A stretch of DNA of 64,000 nucleotides from Rhodocyclaceae bacterium. Its GTDB lineage: Bacteria; Pseudomonadota; Gammaproteobacteria; Burkholderiales; Rhodocyclaceae. The stretch is taken from assembly GCA_020445665.1 (NCBI GenBank), contig JAGRGD010000093.1, positions 1-64,000 of the forward strand, written 5' to 3'. Position 1 is the stretch's first letter, and the number at the start of each line of letters is the position of its first letter. The translations under genes were made by a program, and so were the position numbers. The notes under the pieces are model-generated. The model was not told where the DNA came from and searched no databases. It saw nothing but the letters and a program-made list of their open reading frames with translations. Below are positions 52,130 to 60,732 of this stretch, piece by piece.

Positions 52130-52285
52130 TCAGGCCGTCGCGGGATGCGTGGGGGCCGCCGCCTCGGGCGCGGGCGGTGATGCCTGCCGGCCGACGAGGG
52201 CGCCGAGCGCGAAGGCCGCGACCAGCACGTAGGCGATCAGGCGGTGCAGGGGAAAGGGATTGGGGCGGGGGTTGCGAACACCCAT
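52130..52285 (-). CDS. 51-residue single-pass membrane protein in the tonB operon
   Basis: Translates as a short basic N-terminus (MGVRNPRPNPFPLHR), one hydrophobic helix (LIAYVLVAAFALGALVG) and a Pro/Ala-rich tail. CGGAG lies 7 bp before the ATG, and its TGA ends 2 bp before the tonB ATG, so tight coupling is likely. Too short for standard gene cut-offs. The charge pattern predicts an N-in, C-out inner-membrane protein. A helper of TonB-ExbBD is conceivable; no homologue comes to mind. Confidence 0.6.
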   Translation of the reverse strand: MGVRNPRPNPFPLHRLIAYVLVAAFALGALVGRQASPPAPEAAAPTHPATA

Positions 52286-52356
52286 TGCGAACTCCGAGGG
52301 CAAGCCGGTGGATCAGAAGTCGGCTGGCTGGCCCGAAGCGCGTGGGCTGGCTGGCG

Positions 52357-52378
52357 CGGGCGCGCCGCGGCGCGCCCG
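52357..52378. repeat. 22-bp perfect palindrome downstream of bfr
   Basis: CGGGCGCGCCGCGGCGCGCCCG is self-complementary along its whole length and lies 10 bp after the bfr stop. It could form a very stable mRNA hairpin separating the bfr and tonB parts of the transcript. No U-run follows. Confidence 0.6.
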
Positions 52379-52387
52379 GAAGGGAAA

Positions 52388-52867
52388 TCAGCTACAGGAG
52401 GCGTGCATGTGCGACTGGAGGTAATTCTGGATGCCGACCTTCTCGATCAGCTCCAGCTGGGTCTCGAGCCAGTCGATGTGCTCCTCGGTGTCTTCGAGGA
52501 TCTCCTCGAGGATCTCGCGCGAGACATAGTCCTTGTGCTCCTCGCACAGCGCGACGCCGGCGACCAGGTCGGTGCGGGAGCCGAGCTCGAGCTTGAGGTC
52601 TCCCTCGATGCACTCCTTGACGTTCTCGCCGATCATCAGCTTGTTGAGGCTCTGGAGGTTGGGCAGGCCTTCCAGGAACAGCACGCGCTCGATCAGCTTG
52701 TCGGCGTGGTGCATCTCCTCGATGGACTCCTCGTACTCGTGCTTGCCGAGACCCTCGAGGCCCCAGTTCTTGTACATGCGGGCATGCAGGAAGTACTGGT
52801 TGATGGCCGTGAGTTCATTGGTGAGTTGTTTGTTCAACATTGCGATGATTTTCTTGTCGCCTTTCAT
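52388..52867 (-). CDS. bfr: Bacterioferritin
   Basis: 159 residues, normal length. Ferroxidase-centre ligands Glu18, Glu51, His54, Glu94 and His130 and the heme ligand Met52 are in place without gaps relative to P. aeruginosa BfrB (recalled). Position 127, normally Glu, is Thr here (EDTEEH). Twenty-four subunits form the iron-storage shell; heme lies between subunits. Iron release needs Bfd, encoded directly upstream with an ATGA overlap. Iron storage placed in an uptake regulon suggests recycling during starvation. Confidence 0.95.
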   Translation of the reverse strand: MKGDKKIIAMLNKQLTNELTAINQYFLHARMYKNWGLEGLGKHEYEESIEEMHHADKLIERVLFLEGLPNLQSLNKLMIGENVKECIEGDLKLELGSRTDLVAGVALCEEHKDYVSREILEEILEDTEEHIDWLETQLELIEKVGIQNYLQSHMHASCS

Positions 52868-53094
52868 ACAGCCTCCGAGAGCGTCAGGTTGGGGGGAGTG
52901 AAATGCAGGGCGTGCGACGCGGACGCGTCCCGGGTCTCGGCATCGCGCAGGCACTGCCGCGCGCACCCTGCGCAGCGGCCGCACTCTTCAATGATGCCAA
53001 GATCGGTGCGCAGTTCGCGAAGCGAGCGGGCGCCGTCGCGGATGGCCGCATGGACCTCACGTTCGGTTACCGCCTTGCACACGCACACGTACAT
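52864..53094 (-). CDS. bfd: Bacterioferritin-associated ferredoxin
   Basis: 76 residues. The [2Fe-2S] ligands are Cys4 and Cys6 ([11 protein letters not shown]) and the CGRCAGC cluster (Cys38, Cys41). Bfd docks at the Bfr heme and reduces stored Fe(III) for release when iron is low. The stop overlaps the bfr start by 4 bp. The C-terminal extension after the cluster is slightly longer than usual. Confidence 0.93.
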   Translation of the reverse strand: MYVCVCKAVTEREVHAAIRDGARSLRELRTDLGIIEECGRCAGCARQCLRDAETRDASASHALHFTPPNLTLSEAV

Positions 53095-53120
53095 AGTCTA
53101 GCCCCTCAATGATGCTCGGT

Positions 53121-53312
53121 TCACTTCGTCAGGATCAGTTTGCCCAGTCTCGTTTCACGCAGGGCATAGCGTTCTCCCTTGTGCTCGATGATCAGGCGCT
53201 CTCCCGGGCGCAGCAGATTCGCACTGCTGACCACGCGCTCCCCGAACCGACCGGTCTCGGATCGAGCCCGGTCATCTTCGACGGGGAGGCGGGGCGTATC
53301 CGGCTTGCTCAT
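53121..53312 (-). CDS. hemP: Hemin uptake protein HemP
   Basis: 63 residues from the ATG at 53312; the upstream extension of the frame passes through the Fur box and is not coding. The C-terminus is the HemP signature: VVSSANLLRPGERLIIEHKGERYALRETRLGKLILTK. Small cytoplasmic protein at the head of Fur-regulated heme or iron operons; in some bacteria it acts as a regulator of heme receptors. First gene of the hemP-bfd-bfr-tonB-exbBD run. Confidence 0.9.
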   Translation of the reverse strand: MSKPDTPRLPVEDDRARSETGRFGERVVSSANLLRPGERLIIEHKGERYALRETRLGKLILTK

Positions 53313-53324
53313 GGCTGTAATAAA

Positions 53325-53343
53325 AATGCGAATGATTCGCATT
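53325..53343 (-). promoter_or_regulatory. Fur box upstream of hemP
   Basis: AATGCGAATGATTCGCATT is a perfect 9-1-9 inverted repeat around a central G. It matches the proteobacterial Fur-site form and lies 12 bp before the hemP start, where bound Fur would block transcription. Confidence 0.85.
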
Positions 53344-53497
53344 AAAGAGCCAACCCGCAGCCGTGTCAAGTCCGGCGTGCATCGCCGAGCGAAAACCGCT
53401 CGCCTCGCACGGGGAGATTCATGCGATATTCGTGCCAACGCGCCGGAGTCGCGACGTCCGAAGTGGCGATCCGGTCCACACAAGGAGGCAAGCGTTC

Positions 53498-54193
53498 ATG
53501 GCGTTCGTGATAAACCCGCCGCCCCAGGCGGCCGTTCCGGTGGTTGGTGAGGCGGGTCTGTTTCCGGTTCGCCGCATCTTTTGCGTGGCCCGCAATTACG
53601 CTGCCCATGCCCGAGAGATGGGGCACGATCCGCAGCGGGAGCCGCCTTTCTTCTTCACCAAGCCCGCCGATGCGGTGTTCGCAACAGGCCCGGACGCCAC
53701 CTGGCCGTATCCGTGCGCCAGCCAGGATGTCCACCATGAGTTCGAGCTGGTCGTTGCGCTGGGCGCAGGCGGCCGCGACCTCGATACGGCCCGGGCGCGT
53801 GACTGTGTCTGGGGTTACGCGGCGGGGCTGGACATGACGCGCCGGGACCTTCAGGCGGAGGCCAAGCAGAAGGGGCGGCCCTGGGATGTGGCGAAGGCCT
53901 TCGACCGGGCGGCCCCGATCGGGCCAATCACACCTAAGGCGAAGACGGGCTGGCTCGACAGCGGATCGATCACACTACGGATCGACGGCGAGGTGCGCCA
54001 ACAGGGGGAACTGTCGGACATGATCTGGTCGATTCCCGACATCATCGTGGCCCTGTCAGGTCTGTTCGAACTGAAACCGGGCGATCTGATCTTTACCGGT
54101 ACACCGGAGGGTGTGGGTCCGGTGCGGCCGGGGCAGCGACTGGAAGGGGTGATCGACGGGCTCGAGCCGCTGAGGCTCGAGGTCGCGGGCTGA
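53498..54193 (+). CDS. Fumarylacetoacetate hydrolase family protein
   Basis: 231 residues from the ATG at 53498, preceded by AAGGAGG. The FAH fold starts PVRRIFCVARNYAAHAREMG. Metal ligands are Glu81 and Glu83 (HHEFELVVALG) and Asp112 (YAAGLDMTRRDLQ). The active-site blocks FDRAAPIGP and GDLIFTGTPEGVGPV complete the signature. The short form matches acylpyruvate or fumarylpyruvate hydrolases and YcgM-like oxaloacetate decarboxylases; which one cannot be decided. Cytoplasmic, Mg-dependent. Divergent from hemP. Confidence 0.92.
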   Translation: MAFVINPPPQAAVPVVGEAGLFPVRRIFCVARNYAAHAREMGHDPQREPPFFFTKPADAVFATGPDATWPYPCASQDVHHEFELVVALGAGGRDLDTARARDCVWGYAAGLDMTRRDLQAEAKQKGRPWDVAKAFDRAAPIGPITPKAKTGWLDSGSITLRIDGEVRQQGELSDMIWSIPDIIVALSGLFELKPGDLIFTGTPEGVGPVRPGQRLEGVIDGLEPLRLEVAG

Positions 54194-54201
54194 GCGCCCG
54201 G

Positions 54202-54633
54202 CTACCGGCCGATGACGAGCAGGGGGCGGAGCCCGTCGCCGAGTCCGGAGGCGGGCATGTATCCGATCGAGCGCTCGTCGCTGAGCAGCCAGTCGCGCAA
54301 CTGCTCCAGGCTGTCCGCCTGGCGCGGCGGCAGGGCACGACCGGTGAACACCTGGCGTGACCAGTTGGCCCGGATCTGCACCGGGTTCTTTCCGGTCAAG
54401 GCCTGGTAGAAGCGGTCGCGTTCGGCGCCTGGCGGCAGGTCGATCAGTGTCACGCTGGTGTTGTCGGCGAGGGTCGTCGTCCGGCCGAGGTAGAGCTTGG
54501 CGGCCTCGTCCTGCGTAATGACCTCGATGGCGCTGGACTTCGCCGTGACGATCACCATGTCGTCGGCGAGCGCCAGCGAGACGGGCAGTCCGGCGAACAG
54601 CGCAGCAAGGAGGAGCAGGAGGCGCGAGATCAC
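54202..54633 (-). CDS. Periplasmic PstS-like substrate-binding domain protein
   Basis: 143 residues from a GTG. A signal peptide (LLLLLAALFAGLPVSLALA) is followed by a single half-size PBP-like domain: MVIVTAKSSAIEVITQDEAAKLYLGR, VTLIDLPPGAERDRFYQALTGKNPVQIRANWSRQVFTGRALPP, then SIGYMP. It resembles 'phosphate ABC transporter substrate-binding' proteins found without a transporter. Here it is the third gene of a set with a porin and a GGDEF-EAL protein, so it may be a periplasmic signal binder. No ABC genes are nearby. Confidence 0.82.
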   Translation of the reverse strand: MISRLLLLLAALFAGLPVSLALADDMVIVTAKSSAIEVITQDEAAKLYLGRTTTLADNTSVTLIDLPPGAERDRFYQALTGKNPVQIRANWSRQVFTGRALPPRQADSLEQLRDWLLSDERSIGYMPASGLGDGLRPLLVIGR

Positions 54634-54638
54634 GGTCG

Positions 54639-55871
54639 TCAGAAGCTCAGATCCACCGAGACGCTGAGCACGTTGATGCGGCGGTCGCTCAATGATCGGA
54701 TGTCGTCACTTGCCGGCGTGAAGCTGCCCCAGGCGCCGCGATCCACATGGGCGTGAGTCAGTTCGACCTTGAGGGCCGCCTTGCGATGGACGTCCCAGCG
54801 CACGCCAAGCGTCGCGCTCTTCTGGGCGGTGTTGCGCGACTCAAGAAACAGATCCAGACCCGCCTGAAGCGGGGGGATCGCCGAGAGGTCCGCATCGGTC
54901 ACGGCCTCGTCCTCGATCTGGCGGGCAAGCATGAAGTAGGGCGCGATGTTGCCGAATCGCCGGGCGAGGGTGAAATGCCAGCCGTGGGCGCTCGGGATGT
55001 AGCGGTTGGCCGCCCGCCGCGCATACTCCGCACTGAAGAGATAGTCCGAGCCGTCCCACTGCATGCCGACCGCATCGAAGCGGGCGTAGCCGTCCTTGCC
55101 GGAGAGCTCGTCGGCGACGCTGGCGTAGGGCGAACGCCTGAGGGCGGCGTCGACGGCGGTGAAGATCTCGTCGCCCCAGGGCAGGGCAAACGGGCTCTCG
55201 GCATGGCCGACGAAGAACGACCAGTCGGAGAAATGGGTGGTCAGGTTCAGTCCGTAGAGGCGGCTGAGCTTGGCTTTCCGGTTGGGCAGCAGCAGCAGGC
55301 TGCGCCCCGCGTAAGGCCGCACCTCGATGTCGACCTCGCCAATGTCGAGTCGCCAGATCAGGTCCGCGCCATCCAGATCGGTGAAGGGGTTGAGCCCGTA
55401 CACCTCCATCGGCGGGCGTACCCACATGTTGGCGTAGTTGATCCAGACCGAGTCGGAGTACATGAAGAACGGTGCGCGCATCCGGCCCAGGCGCAACTGG
55501 AGATTCGACATCGGCGTGAAGCGGGCAAACGCCCAGGCTAGCCTTGGCTCGACCGAACCGGCCTGATCCTCCCTGGCGATGACCTGGGCCGTGATGTCGG
55601 TGCCATGGTCGAATTGCCGGTTGACCTGGATGCCGACGATGGAATCCACCGCAAAGTCGACGCGATCATTGCTCGAGGCACTGATGCCCGACCGGAAAAG
55701 GCTGGCGTCGGATTCGCCGGTCGTGACGGCCCCAAGCGTGGCGAAGCCCGAAATCCGCCAGTCCTCCCCGGCCGGCGCCGTCGCCGACAGGGCCAGGCCG
55801 GACAGCAGCACGACGATCCGTCGCCAGGCGCGCCAGTTGTGGCCGGGAGGTCTCCAAGTTCTAAGCATCAT
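54639..55871 (-). CDS. Outer-membrane porin-like beta-barrel protein
   Basis: 410 residues. A signal peptide (RIVVLLSGLALSATAPAG) starts a barrel with many alternating amphipathic strands. It begins WRISGFATLGAVTTG and ends with the outer-membrane Phe (VSVDLSF). Blocks such as LRLGRMRAPFFMYSDS and HFTLARRFGNIAPYFMLARQ resemble the porin family commonly encoded next to PstS-like and cyclic-di-GMP genes. Its ATG overlaps the stop of the GGDEF-EAL gene (ATGA), and the PstS-like gene follows 5 bp later. Confidence 0.82.
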   Translation of the reverse strand: MMLRTWRPPGHNWRAWRRIVVLLSGLALSATAPAGEDWRISGFATLGAVTTGESDASLFRSGISASSNDRVDFAVDSIVGIQVNRQFDHGTDITAQVIAREDQAGSVEPRLAWAFARFTPMSNLQLRLGRMRAPFFMYSDSVWINYANMWVRPPMEVYGLNPFTDLDGADLIWRLDIGEVDIEVRPYAGRSLLLLPNRKAKLSRLYGLNLTTHFSDWSFFVGHAESPFALPWGDEIFTAVDAALRRSPYASVADELSGKDGYARFDAVGMQWDGSDYLFSAEYARRAANRYIPSAHGWHFTLARRFGNIAPYFMLARQIEDEAVTDADLSAIPPLQAGLDLFLESRNTAQKSATLGVRWDVHRKAALKVELTHAHVDRGAWGSFTPASDDIRSLSDRRINVLSVSVDLSF

Positions 55872-58318
55872 TGCAATGGTCCTGTGCCCACTTCCATCTC
55901 GGGAAGGCTGATCTGCACCTTTTCCGGCGAGACCGGCCGGGAATACAGGTAACCCTGTCCGAAGTCACACCCCAGCTCGTGGAGCAGCGCGGCCTGTTCT
56001 TCGGTCTCGATGCACTCCGCGACGACCGTCATCCCGAGGTCGTGGGCCAGTTCGATGCTGCGCCCGACAATGGCGCGCAGACGTTCGTCCTCGGTGATCG
56101 AGCGGACGAAGGAGCCATCGAGCTTGATGACGTCGCAGGGCATCGTATGGAGGTAGGACAGGGCCGAGAAGCCGGTTCCGAAATCGTCGATGTAGACGGC
56201 CATGCCAGCCTGCCGGAGCTCGGTCAGGATGTCCGTAGCGCGTCCGTCGGGATTGGCCAGCGTGCTTTCGGTGACCTCGAAGCAGAGATTGCCCGGGGCC
56301 ACGCCCTTGGCCTGCACGGTGGCAATGATCTCCGACGCCAGGTCGCGACGGGCAAACTGGCGTGCCGACAGGTTGATGCTGACCGGCGGAGAACTGCCGT
56401 GCTGCTTCTCCCACAGCGTGATCTGGGTGCAGACCTGATCCACCACCTGCATGCACAGCAAATGCACCAGATCGAGTTGCTCCGCGAGTGGAACGAAATG
56501 GTAGGGGCCCAGGATGCCCTCGGTGGGGTGCTGCCAGCGCACCAGCGCCTCGAGGCTGCGCAACTGCCGATCCCCGAGCCGCACGATGGGCTGGAAATGG
56601 ACCGTCAGCTGGCCCTTCTGGAGGGCTTCACGCAATTCGGCCTCGCGCTGCAGGTTCTGCATCGTTCGTACATGCATGTCGGCCTGGAACAGGGAGATCG
56701 GATGATCGCTGTCCTTGCGGGCTTCGTTGAGGGCGTTGTCGGCGTCGCGCAGCATGGCCTCGGCTTCGAGGTGGATGGCGCCCGACAGTGCAATGCCGAC
56801 GCGGATGTCCGGGTACACCGTCTGGCCCGCGAGGGATGCCGGCTTGCCCAGCTCGGTGCGGAGCCGGTCGGCAAGCTGGTGAGCGTCGTTGTCGTCCAGA
56901 ACACTGTTGAGCAGCACCGCGAACTGGTCGCCGCCGAGGCGGGCTGCGACGTCGCCCTCGCGCAGGACCTTGCGGATGCGTTCGGCGGTGATGCGCAGCA
57001 GGTGGTCGCCGCTGGCGTGACCGAGACTGTCGTTGACGAGCCGGAAGCGCTCGATCTTGAGCACCATCACGGCGAACCGGAAATCGTCGCGCCGGCGGAC
57101 CTGGCCGAGGGCGCTCTTGAGGTGGGCCAGCAGCAGGCCCCGATTGGTGAGGCCGGTCAGGCTGTCATAGAGGGCGTCCCGCATCAGCCGCTCCTCCGCC
57201 AGCTTGCGCTGGTGGATGTCGCTGATCGAGCCGGCCATGCGGAAAGCCCGGCCATCCTCCTCGCGGCGCTGGGCGACCCCGCGCACCAGCACCCAGCGGT
57301 GGGTGCCGTCCGGCCAGTGGATCCGGTGCTCAATCATGAACTGCGGTGTCGCGCCCTTGAGGTGCTCGACCAGCTTCTGGCGATACAGCGGCTGATCGTC
57401 GGCGTGAATGGCGTCAAAGACCGTGTGGCTGTCGATCGTCTCGGTGCCGGGGCTGAGGCCGCAGATCTCGCGGAATCGCGGTGCGACGTAGAGGCTGTCG
57501 GCCTCGACGTCCCAGTCCCAAAGGCCGTCGTTGGCGCCGTTCATGGCCAGTTCGTAGCGCTGCTCGCTGGTCTTCAGGGCGGCGGCGGTGTGCTGGAGAT
57601 CGCCGATTCGGTCGTTGAGCTTGCGCGCCATGATGTTGAAGTCGCGGGAGAGCTGCGCCAGCTCGTCGTTGCCCGTCTCCGGCAGCCGGTGGTCGAGGCG
57701 ACCCTCGGCGATCGCGCGGCTGCCCTTGAGCAGGGCTGCGAGGTTGCGTGTCAGGAAGTAGCCGATGCCCGAGAGCAGGAAGAAGGTCAGGAAGATCTCC
57801 GACGCGGCGATCAGGGCGCCCTGCCGCAGGATGTCCTGGCGCGCGGCGCCCAGCACCGAAGCCGATACCCCGAACTGCAGAAAGCCCACTTCATTGCCGG
57901 GCAAGAGCAGCGGGCGTCGGACGTGGATCACGTTCCGGTTCAGGGCCTCGGTCAGGCCGCTCTCGTCGACCGGGTCCGGGGGCGGCAACGTGAGCAGGTC
58001 GGGCATGCCGGCCGAGAGCAGCAACTGCCGCTCGGCAGAGACGATGCGCACGTAGACGAGGCCTTCGCCGGCTTCCGACAGCAACTCGCCGAGGGTGTCC
58101 TGCAGAACCGAGTAATCGCCCCGCTCGCCATAGGCCGTGGCGACCGTGTGCAGCATGATGGCGTTCTGTTCGATCACCGCCTTGAGGCTGGCGTTGGTGG
58201 CGCCGTCCATCAGCCGCACGCTGTTGAACAGCAGCAGGCTGAGCAGCACCACCTGTACGGCCGTGCTCGCCAGCAGCAGCCGGAGGCGGATCGAGAGTTG
58301 GGGGAGGAGGTTGGGCAA
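55868..58318 (-). CDS. GGDEF-EAL protein with degenerate cyclase site, probable c-di-GMP phosphodiesterase
   Basis: 816 residues from a TTG start; no other in-frame start exists before the TM. TM1 (about 11-33), a ~130-residue periplasmic sensor, TM2 (about 167-188), HAMP, PAS (about 250-370), GGDEF (about 380-545) and EAL (about 565-805). The cyclase is degenerate: GGDQF at 462-466, and KIERF where the metal-binding DxDxF is expected. The EAL side is intact: EALVRW (590-595), NLSARQF, CFEVTES, IDDFGTG, KLDGSFV and VVAECIE. It most likely degrades c-di-GMP. Heads an operon with the porin and the PstS-like protein. Confidence 0.9.
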   Translation of the reverse strand: MPNLLPQLSIRLRLLLASTAVQVVLLSLLLFNSVRLMDGATNASLKAVIEQNAIMLHTVATAYGERGDYSVLQDTLGELLSEAGEGLVYVRIVSAERQLLLSAGMPDLLTLPPPDPVDESGLTEALNRNVIHVRRPLLLPGNEVGFLQFGVSASVLGAARQDILRQGALIAASEIFLTFFLLSGIGYFLTRNLAALLKGSRAIAEGRLDHRLPETGNDELAQLSRDFNIMARKLNDRIGDLQHTAAALKTSEQRYELAMNGANDGLWDWDVEADSLYVAPRFREICGLSPGTETIDSHTVFDAIHADDQPLYRQKLVEHLKGATPQFMIEHRIHWPDGTHRWVLVRGVAQRREEDGRAFRMAGSISDIHQRKLAEERLMRDALYDSLTGLTNRGLLLAHLKSALGQVRRRDDFRFAVMVLKIERFRLVNDSLGHASGDHLLRITAERIRKVLREGDVAARLGGDQFAVLLNSVLDDNDAHQLADRLRTELGKPASLAGQTVYPDIRVGIALSGAIHLEAEAMLRDADNALNEARKDSDHPISLFQADMHVRTMQNLQREAELREALQKGQLTVHFQPIVRLGDRQLRSLEALVRWQHPTEGILGPYHFVPLAEQLDLVHLLCMQVVDQVCTQITLWEKQHGSSPPVSINLSARQFARRDLASEIIATVQAKGVAPGNLCFEVTESTLANPDGRATDILTELRQAGMAVYIDDFGTGFSALSYLHTMPCDVIKLDGSFVRSITEDERLRAIVGRSIELAHDLGMTVVAECIETEEQAALLHELGCDFGQGYLYSRPVSPEKVQISLPEMEVGTGPLQ

Positions 58319-58434
58319 GTCAGTGGCCTGGCGGTCGTTGTCTGGTGTCCGGCCTCACTGCCGGGCATGCTCCGCTGTCATGCTGAATACGGATATTCCA
58401 GTGGGAACTTTAGATCGTCTGACATAGAAGTGGG

Positions 58435-59850
58435 TCAGCCTGCCTTCGCCAGGCGCCCGACGCCGGAGGATCGCGCCACACGGCCCTCACGCGCGAAGGT
58501 CTCCACATGGCTCTCGATGGCATCCGGGTCGTAGAGATAGTTCACCATCATGCCCCAGGATTGCCCGATTCCCTTCTCTGATGTGTCACCGAGCCAGTTC
58601 AGGCGCTCGACGCGTGCGCCGTTTCCCAGGTGGAATCGGGCGACCGGGTCGAAGGGCAATCCGCCCTTGCGCGCATGGACCAGATAGCGGGCGGCGAGGC
58701 GGGTCAGCGGCGCCTTCAGCAGGTCCGCCAGGGTCTCGTCCTGCCAGGTGGACGGATCATCCAGGACCTTTGCCAGCAGCGGCGAGCGGGCGTTGGCGAT
58801 GCCCGCCGCGCTGAGGTGTTTCCAGTCCTTGTCGTCGAAGGCGGCCGCGACCTCGTCCGGGTGGGTGCCTGCCCAGGCCCGCAACTGGGGGATCGGGGAG
58901 AGCGTGGCGAAGGTCTTCAGCGCGGGGAAGTCCCGCTGCAGATCCTCGATGACCCGCTTGAGCAGGAAATTGCCGAAGGACACACCGCGCAGACCGACCT
59001 GGGTATTGCTGATCGAGTAGAAGATCGCGGTGTTGGCGCGACTCGCGTCCTGCACCGGCGCCGTCTCGTCGAGCAGGGGCTGAACCCGGCCGGCGAGCCC
59101 CTCGAGCAGGGCCACCTCGACGAAAATCAGGGGCTCGAGCGGCATCCGCGGATGGAAAAAGGCGTAGCAGCGGCGGTCCGAGTCGAGCCGGTTCTTGAGG
59201 TCCTGCCATGAACGGATCTCGTGCACGGCCTCGTACTCAACGAGTTTCTCGAGCAGCGCCGCCGGCGATTGCCAGGTGATGCGTTCGAGCGTCAGAAAGC
59301 CGATGTCGAACCAGGCCGAGAGTCGCGTCTGAAGCTCCCTGTCGAGCGCCTGCAACTCCGGGTCGTCGCGCAGGAAGCGCAGCAGATCGACGCGCATGTC
59401 CACCAGAAACTTGACGCCCTGGGGGATCGCGGTGAACTGGGTCAGGATGCGAATCCGGCGGGATCGCATCGCCCGCCGCAGCCCGGCTTCGGCGTCCCAC
59501 TGGCTGGGCGTGCCGACTGCAGCCTGGTAGTGCTCGTGGGCTGTTGCGACATCGGCCGGGTCGGGGCCGAACTCGAGGGCGATGATGCGCAGGAAGGCGT
59601 GGCGACCGGTGTCGTCGAGTTCGAGATAGGTCTCCGCCAGGCGGGCCGCGCGGTTGCGCGTCGAGACCTCGCCACCGAGACCCTCTGCGCACTCGTGCAG
59701 CTGGCGACGGATGCCTTCGAGCACCTTCTCGGCGGGGGCTTCGTCGAGCCCCACCAGCGCCCGCATCCTGTCGAGGCCACGACTGACCAGGCTCGCAACC
59801 ACCGTGTGTCCCCCAATGTCGACGGGCGTCGGCCGCCCGGGTGGCCTCAT
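58435..59850 (-). CDS. Malonyl-CoA decarboxylase
   Basis: 471 residues from the ATG; a GTG at 59802 with GGGGGA upstream is an alternative (455 residues). The N-terminal helical domain is followed by the acetyltransferase-like catalytic domain: FFHPRMPLEPLIFVEVALLEG, FYSISNTQVGLRGVSFGNFLLKRV, FATLSPIPQ, ARFHLGNGARVERLNWLGD and GQSWGMMVNYLYD. Conserved Ser (in SISNTQ) and His (in FHLGNGA) are the catalytic pair. Converts malonyl-CoA to acetyl-CoA. No malonate transporter or malonyl-CoA synthetase is adjacent. Confidence 0.93.
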   Translation of the reverse strand: MRPPGRPTPVDIGGHTVVASLVSRGLDRMRALVGLDEAPAEKVLEGIRRQLHECAEGLGGEVSTRNRAARLAETYLELDDTGRHAFLRIIALEFGPDPADVATAHEHYQAAVGTPSQWDAEAGLRRAMRSRRIRILTQFTAIPQGVKFLVDMRVDLLRFLRDDPELQALDRELQTRLSAWFDIGFLTLERITWQSPAALLEKLVEYEAVHEIRSWQDLKNRLDSDRRCYAFFHPRMPLEPLIFVEVALLEGLAGRVQPLLDETAPVQDASRANTAIFYSISNTQVGLRGVSFGNFLLKRVIEDLQRDFPALKTFATLSPIPQLRAWAGTHPDEVAAAFDDKDWKHLSAAGIANARSPLLAKVLDDPSTWQDETLADLLKAPLTRLAARYLVHARKGGLPFDPVARFHLGNGARVERLNWLGDTSEKGIGQSWGMMVNYLYDPDAIESHVETFAREGRVARSSGVGRLAKAG

Positions 59851-59918
59851 GCTACATCAAGCCAATGGGTTGGCTGCGTGGCAAAGTGCCATAAAGGGTA
59901 TGGTTTCTTAAGGGCCTG

Positions 59919-60716
59919 TCAGGTCCGGCGATGCATGGCGTGGGCATGCCACAGCAGCATGACACCCAAAGCCACCATCGGGACGCACAGCCACTGCGCC
60001 GTGCTGAGGTCGAAGCCGAGGCCCGAGAAGATGCCGGGGTCGGGGGTGCGGAAGAACTCGGCGATGAAGCGCAGCGCGCCATAGCCGATCAGGAACACCG
60101 CCGACACCGCCCGCAGTGGCCTCGGGCTGGCCGAATAGAGCCACAGCATCACGAACAGCGTGAGGCCTTCACCGAGTGCCTGATAGATCTGGGAAGGGTG
60201 GCGGGCCACCGCGTCCACGTGGGGGAACACCATCGCCCAGGGCAGGTCGGGTGGCGCCGGGCGCCCCCAGAGCTCGCCGTTGATGAAATTGCCGATGCGC
60301 CCCGCGGCAAGGCCGGTCGGCACCAGCGGCGCGATGAAGTCGGTGACCTGCCAGAAACTCCGCCCGGTGCGGCGGCCGTACCAGGCCATGGCCACCAGCA
60401 CACCGAGGAAGCCGCCATGGAAGCTCATGCCGCCTTTCCAGATGGCGATGATCTCGCCCGGGTGCGAAAAGTAGTAACCCGGCTGGTAGAACAGGACTTC
60501 GCCCAGCCGCCCGCCGATGATCACGCCAAGCACGCCGTAGAACAGCAGGTCGTCGATCTGTCGGGCATCCCAGCCGAGCTCCGGGCGGCGCGCGGCGTGC
60601 CGTCGGCCGAGCACCACGAAGAGGGTGAAGGCCGCCAGGTACATCAATCCGTACCAGCGCACCGACAGCGGGCCGATCGCAATCGCGATCGGGTCGAACT
60701 GGGGATGGGTCAGCAT
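59919..60716 (-). CDS. lgt: Prolipoprotein diacylglyceryl transferase
   Basis: 265 residues from the ATG at 60716. About seven TM helices. It has [10 protein letters not shown] near the start, [20 protein letters not shown], and the Lgt signature [27 protein letters not shown] follows, then FRTPDPG near the end. Attaches diacylglyceryl to the lipobox Cys of pre-lipoproteins in the inner membrane, including the lipoproteins of this window. Downstream of yceH by 16 bp. Confidence 0.95.
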   Translation of the reverse strand: MLTHPQFDPIAIAIGPLSVRWYGLMYLAAFTLFVVLGRRHAARRPELGWDARQIDDLLFYGVLGVIIGGRLGEVLFYQPGYYFSHPGEIIAIWKGGMSFHGGFLGVLVAMAWYGRRTGRSFWQVTDFIAPLVPTGLAAGRIGNFINGELWGRPAPPDLPWAMVFPHVDAVARHPSQIYQALGEGLTLFVMLWLYSASPRPLRAVSAVFLIGYGALRFIAEFFRTPDPGIFSGLGFDLSTAQWLCVPMVALGVMLLWHAHAMHRRT

Positions 60717-60732
60717 GCGGCCGGAGCGGATC

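Noticed and set aside
55871..58534. An 887-codon plus-strand frame opposite the GGDEF-EAL gene
   Set aside because: Antisense shadow; the minus-strand product has complete EAL motifs and TMs.
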